64,000 nt of DNA from Linanthus parryae (Eukaryota > Streptophyta > Magnoliopsida > Ericales > Polemoniaceae). How positions within the stretch are numbered: position 1 is the first letter of the stretch; each line of letters starts with the position of its first letter. Shown piece after piece: positions 1 to 12,112 of this stretch. The stretch covers positions 65,208,991 through 65,272,990 of the forward strand of contig JALGPY010000003.1 of NCBI GenBank assembly GCA_023055425.1. The letters run 5' to 3'. The notes beneath the pieces were generated by a model. It saw nothing but the letters and a program-made list of their open reading frames with translations, made no database searches and had not been told where the DNA came from. Both the position numbers and the translations under genes were made by a program.

Positions 1-1494
1 GAATCAAATCCAAAATTGTGTGATTAAAAACTTCCCTGATTAGCTTCGTTATTCAGAATCCTCAGGCACTTTTTGACCGTGTCGCACCTACCGTAGCCCA
101 ATGTTTATGGTAGAAACCGGAGAAAAAGCCATCCTTTCCGGGGGCCTTGTCTGGATTCATTTGAAAAAGGACATGTCGAATCTCCTGCTCTGTAAACTCT
201 CTGTCCAAGTGGCTGGCACAATCAGCTGGAATTGAGTTTGAGTCAAGATGATTAGTCGCAAAGTTATCTTCCTGAGTTGGGTTATCTGTCTTGAAAATCG
301 AGTAAAAGTGGCGTTCTAGGCAGTTTGTGACTTCTTTATCATCTTCTACCCATTTTCCTTCTTCATCTTTCAACCCTCTGAACGTATTCCTGGCCCTTCT
401 GATTGTGAATTTGCTGTGAAATTTTTTTTGTGTTCCTGTCACCATACTTTAACCAATCTGTTCTGGCCCTTTGGGCCCACATCACTTCTTCCTTCCGCAA
501 GAGCTCGTCATATCTTCCGGTCAAATAGGCCAACTCACTTCTAACCTTTCGAGTCTGTGCACATTTTTCCATATGATCTTTCCTGTCATGAAGCTCTTTG
601 ATTTGGTTCTTAACGTTGCCGAATGTAACTCTGTTCCATACTTGGCAGTGTCGAGCTATTTTTTGTAACTTATGGCTTAGATTAGTTCCACCCTCCTTCT
701 CCCAACAACTATGAACAATGCTTGCGAAATCGTCATGTAAATTCCACATTTTCTCATAGTGGAATCTCCTTATTCTATTGGCCTTCGGGCCTACAACACC
801 CCATTCCATGAGTAAAGTCTTGTGATCCGAGCGCATAGCTGTTTTATGGGTCACCTTCGCTCCACGAAACTGGAACATCCATTCAATATTAGCGACGACC
901 CTATAAATTCGTACTCTTAATATGTGATTCTTCTTCTTGGTTATTAGACCAAGTAAACTCAGGTCCTGCAAAACCTAGGTCGAGAAGGCTTAGATCTTGT
1001 AGGACTGAATTAAAAGCTTGCATTTGGCTATAGAGGTGTTCTCTCCCTCCTTCTTTCTCACTATTCAACCTTATTTCATTGAAATCTCCACAAATACACC
1101 AAAGTCTGTTGTCCTTTGGTGCAATTATCCTTAATAGCTCACAAGAGTTGTTTCGTTGTTCTCTAACGGGGTCACCATAAAAGCCCTTAAGCTTCCATAC
1201 TAGTCCCCCTTACTCCTCCACATCGGCATCAATATGATGATTAGAGATTTTGAAAAGCTTAACTTTTACCTTGGAATCCCAAAGTAGTGCTAATCCACCT
1301 ATGCGATCTTGCGCCTCTGCGTAGACTCCATTTGCATACTTCACCTTCTCGCGAACCTTGTCCATTTCATACTTGTTGAGTTAAGTCTCCATAAAGAAGA
1401 CAATATTAGGGGATAAGAGTCTCAACTTCTCCTTCAAATCTCGGACCGCGCGTGGTTTCCCCAACCCACGCACGTTCAATCTTAGAAGACTCAT
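1..1494 (-). pseudogene. LINE ORF2 fragment: AP endonuclease and start of reverse transcriptase
   Basis: ATG at 1492-1494 starts MSLLRLNVRGLG, the usual beginning of plant LINE ORF2 endonucleases. Landmarks in order are VFFMET, RIGGLALLW, CGDFNEIR and GFAGPEFTWSNN. In-frame stops lie at 1381-1383 (just after the catalytic-region MET) and 1210-1212, and a one-base frameshift lies near 930. From 971 to 62 two displaced frames carry the endonuclease end, which reads SDHKTLLMEW, and the pre-RT linker with DKAPGKDGF. Alignment with the neighbouring LINE at 3.1-8.6 kb shows that the first RT residues reach the window edge. The gene is dead. Confidence 0.82.
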
Positions 1495-1579
1495 TGTGCT
1501 CGGCGGCCCTGACTAGCAGGCGCCGCCGTTGTTGCATTAGTTTTTGTTGGGAAGCTTTCAACGACACTGTTTTTTGGAT

Positions 1580-2965
1580 TCATAACAGACAAGAGTTTCT
1601 TCTCAAGGTAGCACGGCTTTTGTGTCCCCCCTTCGAACTGCTATCCATGCTTGGAGGGGGGCTGAAATTGAATTCTTCCCCCACTTTTCGCTTCGGCGAC
1701 TGAGGGGCCCTATCCTTCGCTTGCATCGCTTTCCTTGCCGCGTCTTTCCAATTTTTCCCCGTGTTTATCTTCGGCATAGAACTGTTTAGAAAACTTGGGT
1801 TTTCCTGGCATGATTCTTTCCGCTTCAATGCTGCTGACCATAGCAGCAACCCCCTTAGATACCCCCTCTGTCTTCTATTGTTGTAGTGTTTTCGGCACTT
1901 CGTGAACTTTCTCGCTCCGTTCATTCTTTTCCTTTGTCTGATCCTGGTTTGCACCCACTTCATCCCCGATCTTCCTGGGCACTATAGCATTAAGATTCGC
2001 TCATGCCTCGTTGGCATCCGGTATCGCCTTCTCCCTCTTTTCATTGTTTTTTAGTTGTTTACATCCATTGGTATCTCATCCTGTGGTTCACTTTGAGTTT
2101 CTCCTATGTTTATGGTCTTGTCAGCTTCCCTTGCCACTTGCTCTGCCCCTCTGCCATTGTCCTTATCTTTGTCATGCTCTTCCGTTTTCTTCCTCTTCTG
2201 ATGTCGGGTCTCTTTCTTCTGCACTGGCGGTTGGTACAAAAGCCACGTCCCATACCCTGGTTCCTCTCCTCCATCTAGCTTCTGTTGCCTCTTCGAGCAC
2301 TCACTGCTTGTGTGATCCAGACAACTGCACCATGCACAGATTCTCAGCACTCGTTCATAGAGAAAATCAAGCCAAGCTTTCCCCTGATCTTTGTCAATGT
2401 ATACTCCTCTGCGAAGAGGTTTATCGCACCCGATGCGTCCCCGGATTCGGATGAAACTATATTCCTCGTCATAGTAGGGTTTAGGGTCAGACCTTAGCAC
2501 CTCTCCGATGGCCCTGATTGCTTTCTTGCCTGATTCCTCTTTTACCAGGTGGATAGGGAGTTGAAGGATTTGGATCCATACATCCATTGTGTTGAAAACA
2601 GTGTTTTCGATCTCCATACCTATCTCCCAGTTCTGTAAAATAAGGATCTGACCTTCAAAGGACCATGGCCCTCGACCATGCACCCTCTTCATTGCGGCCT
2701 TGTTCGGGAACCGGATGATGAAAGTATTTGGTTTCACCTCGAAAAATATGATTCGTTCACCATCGGTCCATATTCTCTGGAAGAATTGGACCATGGCTCC
2801 ACCACTTATGGCCTTCTCTCCTAGAAAATTCCCCGCAAGACAGTTGTTAAACTCCTTTGCTGATTGGATGCAATATTCCTTGTCAAACTCTACAACCGTT
2901 TCCTCCTCCTCTACCGTCCGCAGTGGAAGCCTCCTTCCTCTTCCGTTCTCTGTGTCGTCGTTCAT
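1580..2965 (-). pseudogene. LINE ORF1 (DUF4283 plus CCHC zinc knuckle), interrupted
   Basis: ATG at 2963-2965 opens a frame of 304 codons that ends at 2051. Residues about 25-190 have the DUF4283 pattern of plant LINE ORF1 proteins, with landmarks such as FFEVKPNTFIIRFPN and GPWSFEGQILIL. A knuckle-like CAWCSCLDHTSSEC (CX2CX4HX4C) follows near residue 215. ORF1 proteins bind the element RNA. A further open stretch at 1580-1963, Lys/Arg/Ser-rich, is probably the displaced C-terminal tail, so the original ORF1 was longer and is now broken near 2000. Confidence 0.8.
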
Positions 2966-2987
2966 GCTTGCTTCGCTGTTTGACTAG

Positions 2988-3047
2988 TACATATAGAAAT
3001 TCGTATCTCTTATGAATCAGCTGCTTCTAATACATATAGAAATTCGT
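2988..3047. repeat. 17-bp direct repeat, two copies
   Basis: TACATATAGAAATTCGT occurs at 2988-3004 and again at 3031-3047, with 26 bp between. It lies between the 5' ends of two LINEs in opposite orientation. It could be a 5' UTR repeat of the minus-strand LINE or the trace of a small excised insertion. Confidence 0.7.
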
Positions 3048-3081
3048 TTTGTTGGAGTATATGTCTATCATTACTGGTGGT

Positions 3082-3098
3082 AAGAGTGGTAATAAATA
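3082..3098 (+). repeat. Left target-site duplication of the 3.1-8.6 kb LINE
   Basis: AAGAGTGGTAATAAATA at 3082-3098 is repeated exactly at 8629-8645, directly after the A-rich tail of the LINE. A 15-17 bp duplication is typical of target-primed reverse transcription. The first two As could also belong to the tail. Confidence 0.9.
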
Positions 3099-3271
3099 GG
3101 TCCTTGATTATCTATCTTCGGTACGGGGTTTGACTAGTTCTCCGAGATTCTCGGAACAGAGGGAGAAAAGTGAAGACTAGGGTTTTGTAAGTTCCTCAAC
3201 TCTGCCGGCATCGGAGATCGTCGTTCTCTTCGAATTTTCAGCAGCAAAACCTTCGGAAGAGATCACCAAAC

Positions 3272-4425
3272 ATGGCGAGTACTGAATACACTACGAAGGA
3301 GAAGACACGAGTAGTGCTTCATGATGATTTTTGTAAAGCGGCTGAATAAAGTTTCCTCCATGTTCTCATCGGACTGTTTGTTTCTGAAGAGAAGGTTATC
3401 GGATCAACGATGCGACTGGTTTTTCGAAAGATTTGGAACAAAGGTAATGAAGTTAACGTGATCGAAGTAGACTACAATACTTTCTTATTTGTCTTCCCAG
3501 ATCAGGGTAGTATGGATCGAGTCGCATCTGGGGGACCATGGGAATTCAATGGTAATGTGCTGCTGCTGAAGGCATGGAAACTCGAGGACCCGATCAAAGA
3601 CGTTGAGTTTGAATATTTCGAAGCATGGATTCAAATGAGTAATATCCCAATACACCTCATGAAGAAAGAAACTGGAAAACTCCTTGTTAACGCGGTGGCG
3701 GAATGTCTCTATGTGGATGAAAGGATTGAAAGCGAAGACGGTATTAACTTCATACGTGCTAGGGCTCGTCTCCCTCTCCATGAACCAATTCCTAGGGGTG
3801 TAAATCTGGTTTTAAAGGGAGAAGACGTGTGGATCGACTTCAAATATGAACGTTTGCCAAACGTATGTAGGTGGTGTGGTCGAATAACCCATTCATGTGA
3901 AGATTGTGAAGTGTTTCCAAAAGACGTTCTTACGGACATGGAGCTAGGATACGGAGACTATCTCCTATGTCACCCGCATAATCTGAGAAGAATGGCTAGG
4001 AAGAACCCTCGAGGAAGCAGTAAGTAGGAAGAAGTGTGAGACCAGAAGGTGGCCTCTACCCAGAACAGCCTGAAAGCTAACAGAGATAGTACATGGAGAG
4101 AAGGAGCAGGGGACAACGAGAAGAATGAATATGAGGGGAACCAACAAGCGGCAACAACTCATGGCACTGGGTCAGAAAATGAAAAGGTTTTGGCCATGGT
4201 GATAGAAAACCCAAAGATCACAGCAAGTGCAGCAGAAGATCAAATTTCAGGAAATATGCACCCACAAACAGCTCTATCGGGCAGGGGGATCCTCGAAAAA
4301 ATCAATCAGTTCAACGCGGCAGCTATGAAACCTCCGGGGAATAATGCGAAGATTGATCTGGGGAAAAGAAAGGGGCCCATGATGAAAACAGTCCACAACA
4401 CCTTCCTTCAAAAACGGCGGTAGTA
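3272..4425 (+). pseudogene. LINE ORF1 (DUF4283, zinc knuckle), three in-frame stops
   Basis: ATG at 3272 opens MASTEYTTKEK. The same frame runs to about 4425 and is cut by TAA near 3350, TAG at 4025-4027 and TGA at 4037-4039. The DUF4283 domain (about 3410-3850) shows YNTFLFVFPDQGSMDRV and GPWEFNGNVLLLKAW. A Cys/His cluster follows with NVCRWCGRITHSCEDC, in which the knuckle spacing is close to CX2CX4HX4C. The C-terminal third is low-complexity and polar. No frameshift is needed to join the pieces, so this ORF1 died by point mutation. Confidence 0.85.
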
Positions 4426-4559
4426 GAAAAAAGTCCATCACCAACTCAAGAGACGTTAAAAGAGGGGGACAACTTGAATAGAAAGAAGTTGGAAAAACTG
4501 GTACCACGAGCTCTCAATTCTATTTTGGCGGCGCCTGCGGTGCAGCCCCGCCAATCATA

Positions 4560-7500
4560 ATGAGTCTCATTATCTGGAACGTGCGGGGTCTGGGGAACCC
4601 GAGCACATTCCTATCGCTTCGCGACTTAGTGAAGGAAAATCCCCTGATTTGGTCTTTCTGCTGGAGACCAAATTATCTCGACTAGAGATGCAGCAAAAGA
4701 TGGCTAGTCTGGGCTACAACGATGTTTTCGCGGTTGATGCCATAGGTAGAAGCAGAGGACTTGCTTTGTTGTGGAAGGATAACGTTGAGGTGCAAGTTTT
4801 GAATCACAATTTTTACTATATTGATGCTATTGTTTAAGTTAGTGAAGATCTGTAGAGCTGGAAGTTTACTGGTTTTTATGGAGACCCGAATATGGAGGAC
4901 CGTCATTTGTCTTCGGAGTTGATTAGCCGGCTTAAACCCATACCGGACATCCCATGGTGCGTCGCAGGTGACTTTAATGCCATGACGTCATACACTGAAA
5001 AGGATGGAGGAGTAGGGGTTACTTTCAGTCCGGTTGATCAGTTCAAAGAGGAACTTAGTGATGTTGATCTTCATGATTTGGGTTTTTTTGGAAATCCGTA
5101 TACTTGGAACAACAACCAAGGAGATAATAGCAATATCCGAGAAAGGCTCGATAGAGTTGTAGCAAATATCGTGTGGATGGATGTGAATTTGGGTGCTAAA
5201 GTTACTCATCTTCGATGGCCTAATTCTGACCATGTACCTATATTGTTAGAGTGGAAACAACATCAGAAACAATGGAGGAAGAAGCGCAGATTTCAGTATG
5301 AAACAATGTGGGAAACCCATGAAGACTTTGTCACGTTGGTGAGGACAGATTGGTCTGAGATGGCCGGGGGAGTGAATATGAAGTTAAAAAATCTTGCAGA
5401 CAAATGTGAGATGTGGAATCGGCAAGTATTCGGGCAGGTGGCTCGAAGATGCAACTTGTTGCGTGAGAGAGGACGAGTTCTAGAAGGCTTGGTACAAGAC
5501 AGAGAAGTGACCGAAGAGAGGAAAGCAATTGAAAAAGAGTACAATATGTGGAGGAGCTTATGTGGAGACAAAGATCCAGGGTGGAATGGCTTGAAAAAGG
5601 TGATCAGAATACCCTGTTTTTTCACATAAAAGCAATTATCATAAGAGCGAGAAACACTTTCAAAGGGATATAAGATAAACAGGGATCATGGGTTACGGAA
5701 GAGGAACAAATCAACAAAGTATTTGAGGATTATTTCAAGGAAATATTCAAATCCGGATATGGATGCAATAGAACCACTGTTATCCCCTCCGGCCGAGTAT
5801 GTCTCAGTTGACGACGCGCAACAGCTTGACCGACCATATACGGCTGAAGAAGTTCGGGTGGCTCTTTTCCAAATGGCTACGGACAAAGCTCCGGGTTGTG
5901 ATGGGTATAACGCGGGCTTCTTCCCAAAAACATTGGGAGGTAGTGGGAAGAGACATAACCACAGAAGCACTGAAAGTTTTGAACGAAGGAGGCTCAGTGA
6001 AGGAGTTTAATCACACTCTAATTGCACTCATACCGAAATCAAAACAGCCGAGGAAGCCAAGTGAGTATCGCCCTATTAGTTTGTGCACTGTTTTTTACAA
6101 CATAATTGCAAAGTGTGCTGCAAATAGACTAAAAACAGTACCCCAGTATCTTATTTCTGACAATCAAAGTGCCTTTATTCCGGGACGCTTGATTTCGGAT
6201 AACATTCTCACAGCTTTTGAAGTTATTCACTCTTGGAAGACGAGGAAAAAGGGGAAAAAGGGCTTTTTGACGATGAAACTCGACATGAGTAAAGCGTATG
6301 ACAGAATAGAGTGGAAATATCTCGAGGAGGTTCTCTTTCATCTGGGATTCAGAGTAAATTTCCGTAGGTTGGTCCTAAACTGTGTTTCCTCGGTTGCCTT
6401 CTCAGTGTTAAGAAACGGTAGGCCTATGGGGAAGTTTTATCCGGAGAGGGGGCTGCGACAAGGCTGCCCGTTGTCCCCATATCTCTTCCTGCTCTGTAGT
6501 GAGATGCTTTCGAGAACGGTTAACTTTGCTGTAGAAGAAGGGAGATTAGCAGGGGTAACGGCTTCTCGTGGAGGACCAGTGGTCTCCCACCTATTTTTTG
6601 CTGACGATTCCATGTTTTTTACGCAGGCTAATCCAGAAAATATTAGTGCACTTCTGAAGCTATTACAAGCTTATGAAAGAGCGTCGGGCCAGCAGATTAA
6701 TATTGAAAAGTCGGCAGTGGTATTTTCACCAAATATCCCGGAGGAGGTTCGAAATAGTGTTCTACTAGAAGCCGGTATTCCAGAACAACTGCAGCACGAT
6801 CAATATCTAGGACTTCCCACTACAATGGGAAGAAATAGAATGGCAACTTGGAACAAATTGACGGATCGATTGAGTAGCAAGTTAAAAGGCTATAAGGAAC
6901 ACAATCTTTCAATCAGAGGCAAGGAAGTCTTAATAAAGGCGGTGGCACAAGCTCTACCAACATATGCGATGTCATGTTTCAAACTTCCAGAGGCTGTTTG
7001 CAACAAGATGGAGCTGATGATAAGAAGATTTTGGTGGAATTATTCTTCAAGCGAGCATGGGATGAACTGGATTGCGTGGGACAAAATACAAAGGAGTAAA
7101 GCCAAAGGGGGCCTCCAATTTAAAGATCTTAAACGTTTTAACTTGGCATTGCTCGCAAAGCAAGGGTGGCTCTTATTGAAAACCCCGGGAAGTCTCTGCA
7201 GTAGGGTTTTGAAAGCGAAGTATTTCCCCAAAAAAGACTTTATGGATGCTGACCTAGGGAACTCCCCCTCTTTTGCTTGGCGTGGAATCATGTCAGGTAG
7301 AGAAGTTCTGGAAAAGGGCCTACGCTGGAAAATTGGTAATGGCCACAGCATAGATATTCGAGATAAATGGGTACCAGACACAAACAACGGACGCCTCATA
7401 ACAGTACTACCGCCGGATGTAAACATTAAAGTCAAGGACCTAATTAAAGACGAAGAAAACGACTGGGATGAGCAATAACTTCAGCAGTATTTATGGGCAG

Positions 7501-8587
7501 TGGACATTGCAATGGTGAAGAGAATCCAATTATCGAAAACCGCAAAACTAGACAGCCGCATATGGAACGCAATAGAGAGTGTTCATTACTCAGTACGGTC
7601 GGGGTATTTATTGACAGAGTGCTCAGCCATAACCAACACGAGCGGAGATTCTGAAGCAGAGACTATTTTTACGAAGCTGTGGAGGGTGCGAGTATTGAAG
7701 AAAGTCAGCCATTTTATATGGCATTGTTACAACAAAGCTATTGCTACAGGTTGCGGTCTAAGAAGGAAGGGTATAGATGTTCCAACTCGCTGCTCATTGT
7801 GCTCACAAGCTGACGAAACAACCAAGCACTTGATGCTACAGTGCTCAAGGGTGAAACAAATCTGGAGCTTAGTTTTGAATCCAAATTTTCTAGAAGAGGT
7901 GGAATTACAAGCTATCTTTCTGACTATTTACAGTATTTGGCTTGCTCGTAATGAAAAAAAATTCAACAATGTGGAGGTCAACATAAGATTAATGGCTGAA
8001 AGGATTTTGGACCACACTACCGCAGAAACCTCTAAAGGTGTGAAGAACACTCTCACTCGCAGCTTGAAACAATGGGAGAAACCGAGTCCCCCATGGGTTA
8101 AAACTAATTTTGATGGAGCTTGGGAGAGGATGACAGGGGAAGCTCACGGGGGCGCAGTCACCAGGGACTTTGAAGGGAAACTCTTGCATGCGGCGGCGTG
8201 GGACACAGGGTAGTGTATCTCAGCCAAATAAGCAGAGGTAAATGCTGCCATCAGAGGGGTTAGACTAGCTCTGAATGCGGGTTTGACGCATATTCACCAG
8301 GAGGGTGATGCACAGGTGCTCATTGAGGAGATCTCGAGACGAAAAAAAGGACTACCTCCGATGGACATCACATAAATACAGGAAGATGTTGATGAACTTC
8401 TTGAATTTTAGATTCGGCTGAAGATTGGAAGATTTCCTACACCAAGAAAGAATGTAACATGGTAGCCCATGGTCTAGCAAAACAGCAGAAGAGGGAATCA
8501 AGTAATCAACTCTGGTATGCAGATCCTCCTAGTTGGCTAGCTAGATTAGTTCAAAATGATGCAATGGCTACGATGGGTATTACCTGA
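4560..8587 (+). pseudogene. LINE ORF2 (endonuclease, RT, zf-RVT, RNase H), multiply frameshifted
   Basis: Starts MSLIIWNVRGLGNP at 4560. Endonuclease landmarks are LLETKLSRLE, AGDFNAMT, GNPYTWNNN and SDHVPILLEW. The longest open part, 5799-7478, is reverse transcriptase with PSEYRPISLC, KLDMSKAYDRIEW, GLRQGCPLSPYLF and the FADD catalytic motif at about 6597-6608. A zf-RVT region follows (about 7650-7860, with FIWHCYNKAIATG and CSLCSQADETTKHLMLQC), then RNase H (NFDGAW at 8106, AEVNAA, EGDAQVL, NMVAHGLAK). Frameshifts lie near 4637, 5560, 5735, 5930 and 8415. Stops include 4835-4837, 7476-7478 and 8211-8213. The final TGA is at 8585-8587. Not translatable as one protein. Confidence 0.9.
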
Positions 8588-8628
8588 AGTTTCTAATATA
8601 AATCTGGTTTCTCAAAATAAAAATAAAA

Positions 8629-8645
8629 AAGAGTGGTAATAAATA
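8629..8645 (+). repeat. Right target-site duplication of the 3.1-8.6 kb LINE
   Basis: Exact copy of 3082-3098, immediately following the A-rich tail. It proves insertion by reverse transcription and fixes the 3' boundary. Confidence 0.9.
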
Positions 8646-8657
8646 TGGACATTTTGA

Positions 8658-9242
8658 AGCTTAAACCATAAGTTCGTCACAAACGTGCAATCCTTAGCAG
8701 CCATTGATACGGCCATAACCACCACTAACTACCGAAACAAAACCCGAACCCAAATCCACCCTCCTCCCACGGCTCCGTCTGCGCTGAACACAGTTTTCGT
8801 TGCAACACCACATAAATTTCAACGAACTGCCTCTTCCGTCAAGGTCTTCTTTGAAGTAGATGCGGCGTGGAAGCCAAATTTCTATTCAGCCGCGGATTGG
8901 GTGAATCATCACGACCACACTTGTTATGCTCACATCTCCTTCATAGCACAGACGGGCTTACAGGCAGAGGTTCGTGTGGCTACTGCAACACTAAAATGGT
9001 TACTTTATCATGGGTACACCACCATTGAGCTTCGCACCGACTGCCAGAACCTAATCAGAGGACTAACCGACCAACAGCGTCCCCCCGACATCCTCATGCT
9101 TCTCAAAGACCTTCACGCGCTGGCTTCTGCTTTTCACTACTGTGAGATTAGATTTGTGGGTCGGGACAATGTTAGGACGACACACTATTTAGCTTCCCAG
9201 TATTACCATGCTTGTAATCCTCCTTGTAACTCTGCGGTTTAA
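8658..9242 (+). pseudogene. RNase H-like (RVT_3) domain ORF, probable 5'-truncated LINE end
   Basis: One frame is open from 8658 to the TAA at 9240-9242, but no ATG precedes the domain, so it looks like the tail of a longer ORF. It has the RVT_3 RNase H pattern of plant LINEs: FEVDAAWKP (first Asp), AEVRVATATLKWLLYHGY (Glu), LRTDCQNLIRGL (Asp) and a final FVGRDNVRTTHYLAS. A run of 15 As follows at 9264-9278. A 5'-truncated LINE copy is the simplest reading. A stand-alone RNase H-like host gene is possible, since such genes occur in plants, but there is no start codon. Confidence 0.65.
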
Positions 9243-9300
9243 GTAATAAATTTGATCTCTTTCAAAAAAAAAAAAAAATAGTTGATATTATTTTAAAGCT

Positions 9301-11990
9301 ACCCAAAAAATGCTTGATAGACGCGAGCTTGTAGCAAAGCCACCCACGCGCTTGCGCATGGGGTTAAGCTAGTTCTTAAGATCTCTTATTACAAAACAAC
9401 CCCACTAATTTAAAGTAGCTGTAATTTGGCCCCTCAACTCTTGAGAAAAACAGGTTGAAGCTCTATGCATCCAATCATCTTCTACTCTAAGATGAACTCG
9501 CACAGAAGATCGCCCACCGTGACAGGGGAAATCTGACGAGATTGTCCAGCATGTGTGATGAACTCAAATCTCGGTAGGGAGAGGTCTTACAACAGTGAAC
9601 CCTGCTGCCTGGTGAGTTATTCAGTCTGGAGTTGTATATGGTTCTAACAAATTCATAGACATATCTTATTCTATCGATTTACATGATTTTGCAGCTATGC
9701 ATATCCGTTTTTTATTAGTTCAACCTTAATTTATTCCCTAACAGACGTAGCTTCATTATGTTACATTTAGCCCTTAGAGATTTTTCACGTTGATACGTTA
9801 TTCATATGGTTTTTTGACAATCTTCCTCAATTTCACTCCACTATGATTCACCGACTATTGTCGTCAAATTCCCCTCGACTTCTATTTTTTGTTTCCCCTG
9901 TCCTCTCGAATGTGTTTGATGCTTTCTAAAACTCAGTTGAGTGGTCATCATCATATATCTACGCCCCTTCAATCATTACCCATTGACTGCACTAAAATTC
10001 TTTCAGGAGATAGAGGCTTCAGTTAGAGTAGCATGCAACTTCAGGCTTCAGTTAGAGCAGCGTGCAACATTTAAAGACAAAGTTGTGCGTATAAACTACT
10101 TCTTTACACAACAAATTTCCTTATAATTTGAAGTTTAAAACTGCTCACCAGTGAGGAATAATGAAATTGGCAGATCAAGCCATTTGTTCTTTTCGTAAAA
10201 GATCCAATGAATTCTTTTCGTGTTCTTTCGCTCAAGCAGATTGATGTACCAAAAAATCTCTTCAAGTACTGAATTGACAAGCAAATGAAGGGATGCAGAC
10301 CTACATATGTTTGTATACTTGGGTACATGACAGCATGACACACCAAAGTAATAAAGTATCATCCACGCTAACCCTCAAATATAAAGATCAGAAGCTGTGG
10401 GCCGAATCAATTCATACCCTAAGTAGTAGGCTTATACATTGATTTTAGCTAGATACCTGAAATTCTACAAGTGTTAGGAATATAATTCTATTGAACAAGG
10501 AAAGGGGACTGAATCATCAAGTATTTCAGCGATGGTAAATGCTACATCAACTATGTTTAGGGTTTTGGGGAAACAATTGACAGAGTCAAGATAAAACATC
10601 ATCGGGAAGATTCTTAGTCATTTGGATCCAAAAGGCACCGGTCTCAGGTGTGGTTTTGGGAAGTTTATGGTCGTGCTCTCTTTTACCTTGTACCCAAGAG
10701 CTGCAAAGGAATTAAGTGACCATTCGTGGTACTATTGATCAACTGCATTTCATTCAGAATGATCGGAGAAGCTACACTTAGTCCAGTTTGGAGTATATTA
10801 ACACAGATACAAAATTTTATCTCCATGTACGTAAAAGTAATTTCTTTTCATGTGTGAACCTGCATATCAGTAAATTTGTCTGATCACTGAAAATATTTGG
10901 AAAGACAACATAATTTGAGTTTGTCAAATTGGTTGAATCTAATACCCAGTTAGAAAAAGTTATCACTGTGATTTTTTAACTTATCAAGCTCAATGCTTCA
11001 CAGATACACCTCTTGTGCAGCTTTTGTATTGATGTTGTGTTGATGCTTTAAGCAAAACTGTAATTGAGGCATGTTGGGATTTGTATGGGGTAGTCTTCTA
11101 TCAATATCAAAATGCTTTCTAATTGTGAAATACCTTTATTTTTCTAATGAGTGAACAGAAGTGTGTTTTTTCAGTTCAACTAACTCATTATTCTTTTTTG
11201 AATTATGATACAACTTTTAAAATTTCTAAATGAAATTGTAACGACTAATGTGGGAAGCACGTGCTCCTGACTAGTGTACTATAAGTGTGTTTGTGTAAAA
11301 ATAAACTGTCTTCACCACTAATAACCGTTCTCATTGACTTACCTATTTAACTAATGTAAAAAGTGATCATAATTGTTGAATTTTTGAAAGTCAAATAGTT
11401 TTCGTTTTTACATATTTTAGTACTTTCATATGATAATAGGTACATCTCCTGATGCGCTAACCATAATTAGACGCGTCTTTTGTCTCTCTTATTTTTGAAT
11501 TTTGTAGTCTTCTCTTATTGAACTTACTGCCTACAGATCAAAATCCGTTTATTAAACTTTAATTTGAGGAAAAATCCAATAATTGAATTAGACTTGGTCA
11601 TGTGTGTTGATTACAACAACATAATAAGTACAGAAAAGAAAGAGCCAAGTTTCATCAGCAACAGCAACAACAACTACTACCAAATAACCACTACTAGTTG
11701 ACTTCCAATAAAGAGCTATATTTTGGATTTGTGTTCAACAATAGTAATCGTAGTTGTGGTGGAGTAATATTTTGTATGTTTTCTTGTTTTGAATCCTAAA
11801 AAACAAAAAAAAAAAAGTTCAGTCCAATGAATCGTGTAATCGATGGAATCAGCAATGTTAGTACCAAAGACTACACCAACTCGATTAATTTTAGTCCAAC
11901 GATTTGTATGTAGTTCTGGAAGGGAACATCAGATAATGGCGGTTTCCTATAAACAAAGCGATTGTACATAATACAGAAAATACCAAGGCC
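9301..11990. other. Intergenic stretch, no gene recognised
   Basis: AT-rich sequence with only short, unconvincing open frames on either strand. I saw no protein domain, LTR pair or clear TIR. The one structural item is a roughly 29-bp imperfect tandem duplication (GGCTTCAGTTAGAG... twice) at about 10013-10070. Confidence 0.6.
10013..10070. repeat. Two-copy imperfect tandem repeat, unit about 29 bp
   Basis: AGGCTTCAGTTAGAGTAGCA followed by TGCAACTTC recurs directly as GGCTTCAGTTAGAGCAGCG and TGCAACA. It differs at a few positions and has no associated gene. Confidence 0.75.
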
Positions 11991-12112
11991 AGAATGCAGT
12001 GCATGAGGTCAAACAGAGAGCTAGGCTGTCAATGGGCCTTGTCTGAGCGCAACCCGGACCCATTAATGTCCCGTCCCACAACATAGATGAACACAATCCA
12101 AGCCCTGTAAAG

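Larger units (their letters stand above)
1..3000 (-). mobile_element. Degenerate LINE (non-LTR retrotransposon), 3' part cut by window edge
   Basis: On the minus strand the order is ORF1 (DUF4283-like domain plus zinc knuckle), then an AP-endonuclease, then the linker to reverse transcriptase, which runs off the left edge. This is the usual order of plant L1-type LINEs. The reading frame is broken by stops and frameshifts, so the copy cannot be autonomous. The 5' boundary is uncertain: the ORF1 start lies at 2965 and the sequence up to about 3080 may be its 5' UTR. The 3' end, poly(A) tail and one target-site copy lie outside the window. Confidence 0.85.
3099..8628 (+). mobile_element. Full-length but degenerate LINE with intact ends
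   Basis: The element has a 5' UTR of about 170 bp, ORF1 (from 3272), ORF2 (from 4560, with endonuclease, RT, zf-RVT and RNase H), a short 3' UTR and an A-rich tail (AAAATAAAAATAAAAAA) ending at 8628. A 17-bp target duplication (3082-3098 and 8629-8645) fixes both boundaries. The length of 5.5 kb is normal for a plant L1-type element. Both ORFs carry stops and frameshifts. The perfect duplication alongside a damaged coding part suggests middling age. Confidence 0.92.

Noticed and set aside
2003..2987. Plus-strand open frames of 70-147 codons opposite LINE ORF1
   Set aside because: Shadows of the minus-strand LINE frame; no independent domain.
8651..9300. ATTTTGAAGCT (8651-8661) and ATTTTAAAGCT (9290-9300) as a target duplication for the RNase H insertion
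   Set aside because: One mismatch, and the right copy does not directly follow the A run; about 11 unrelated bases lie between.
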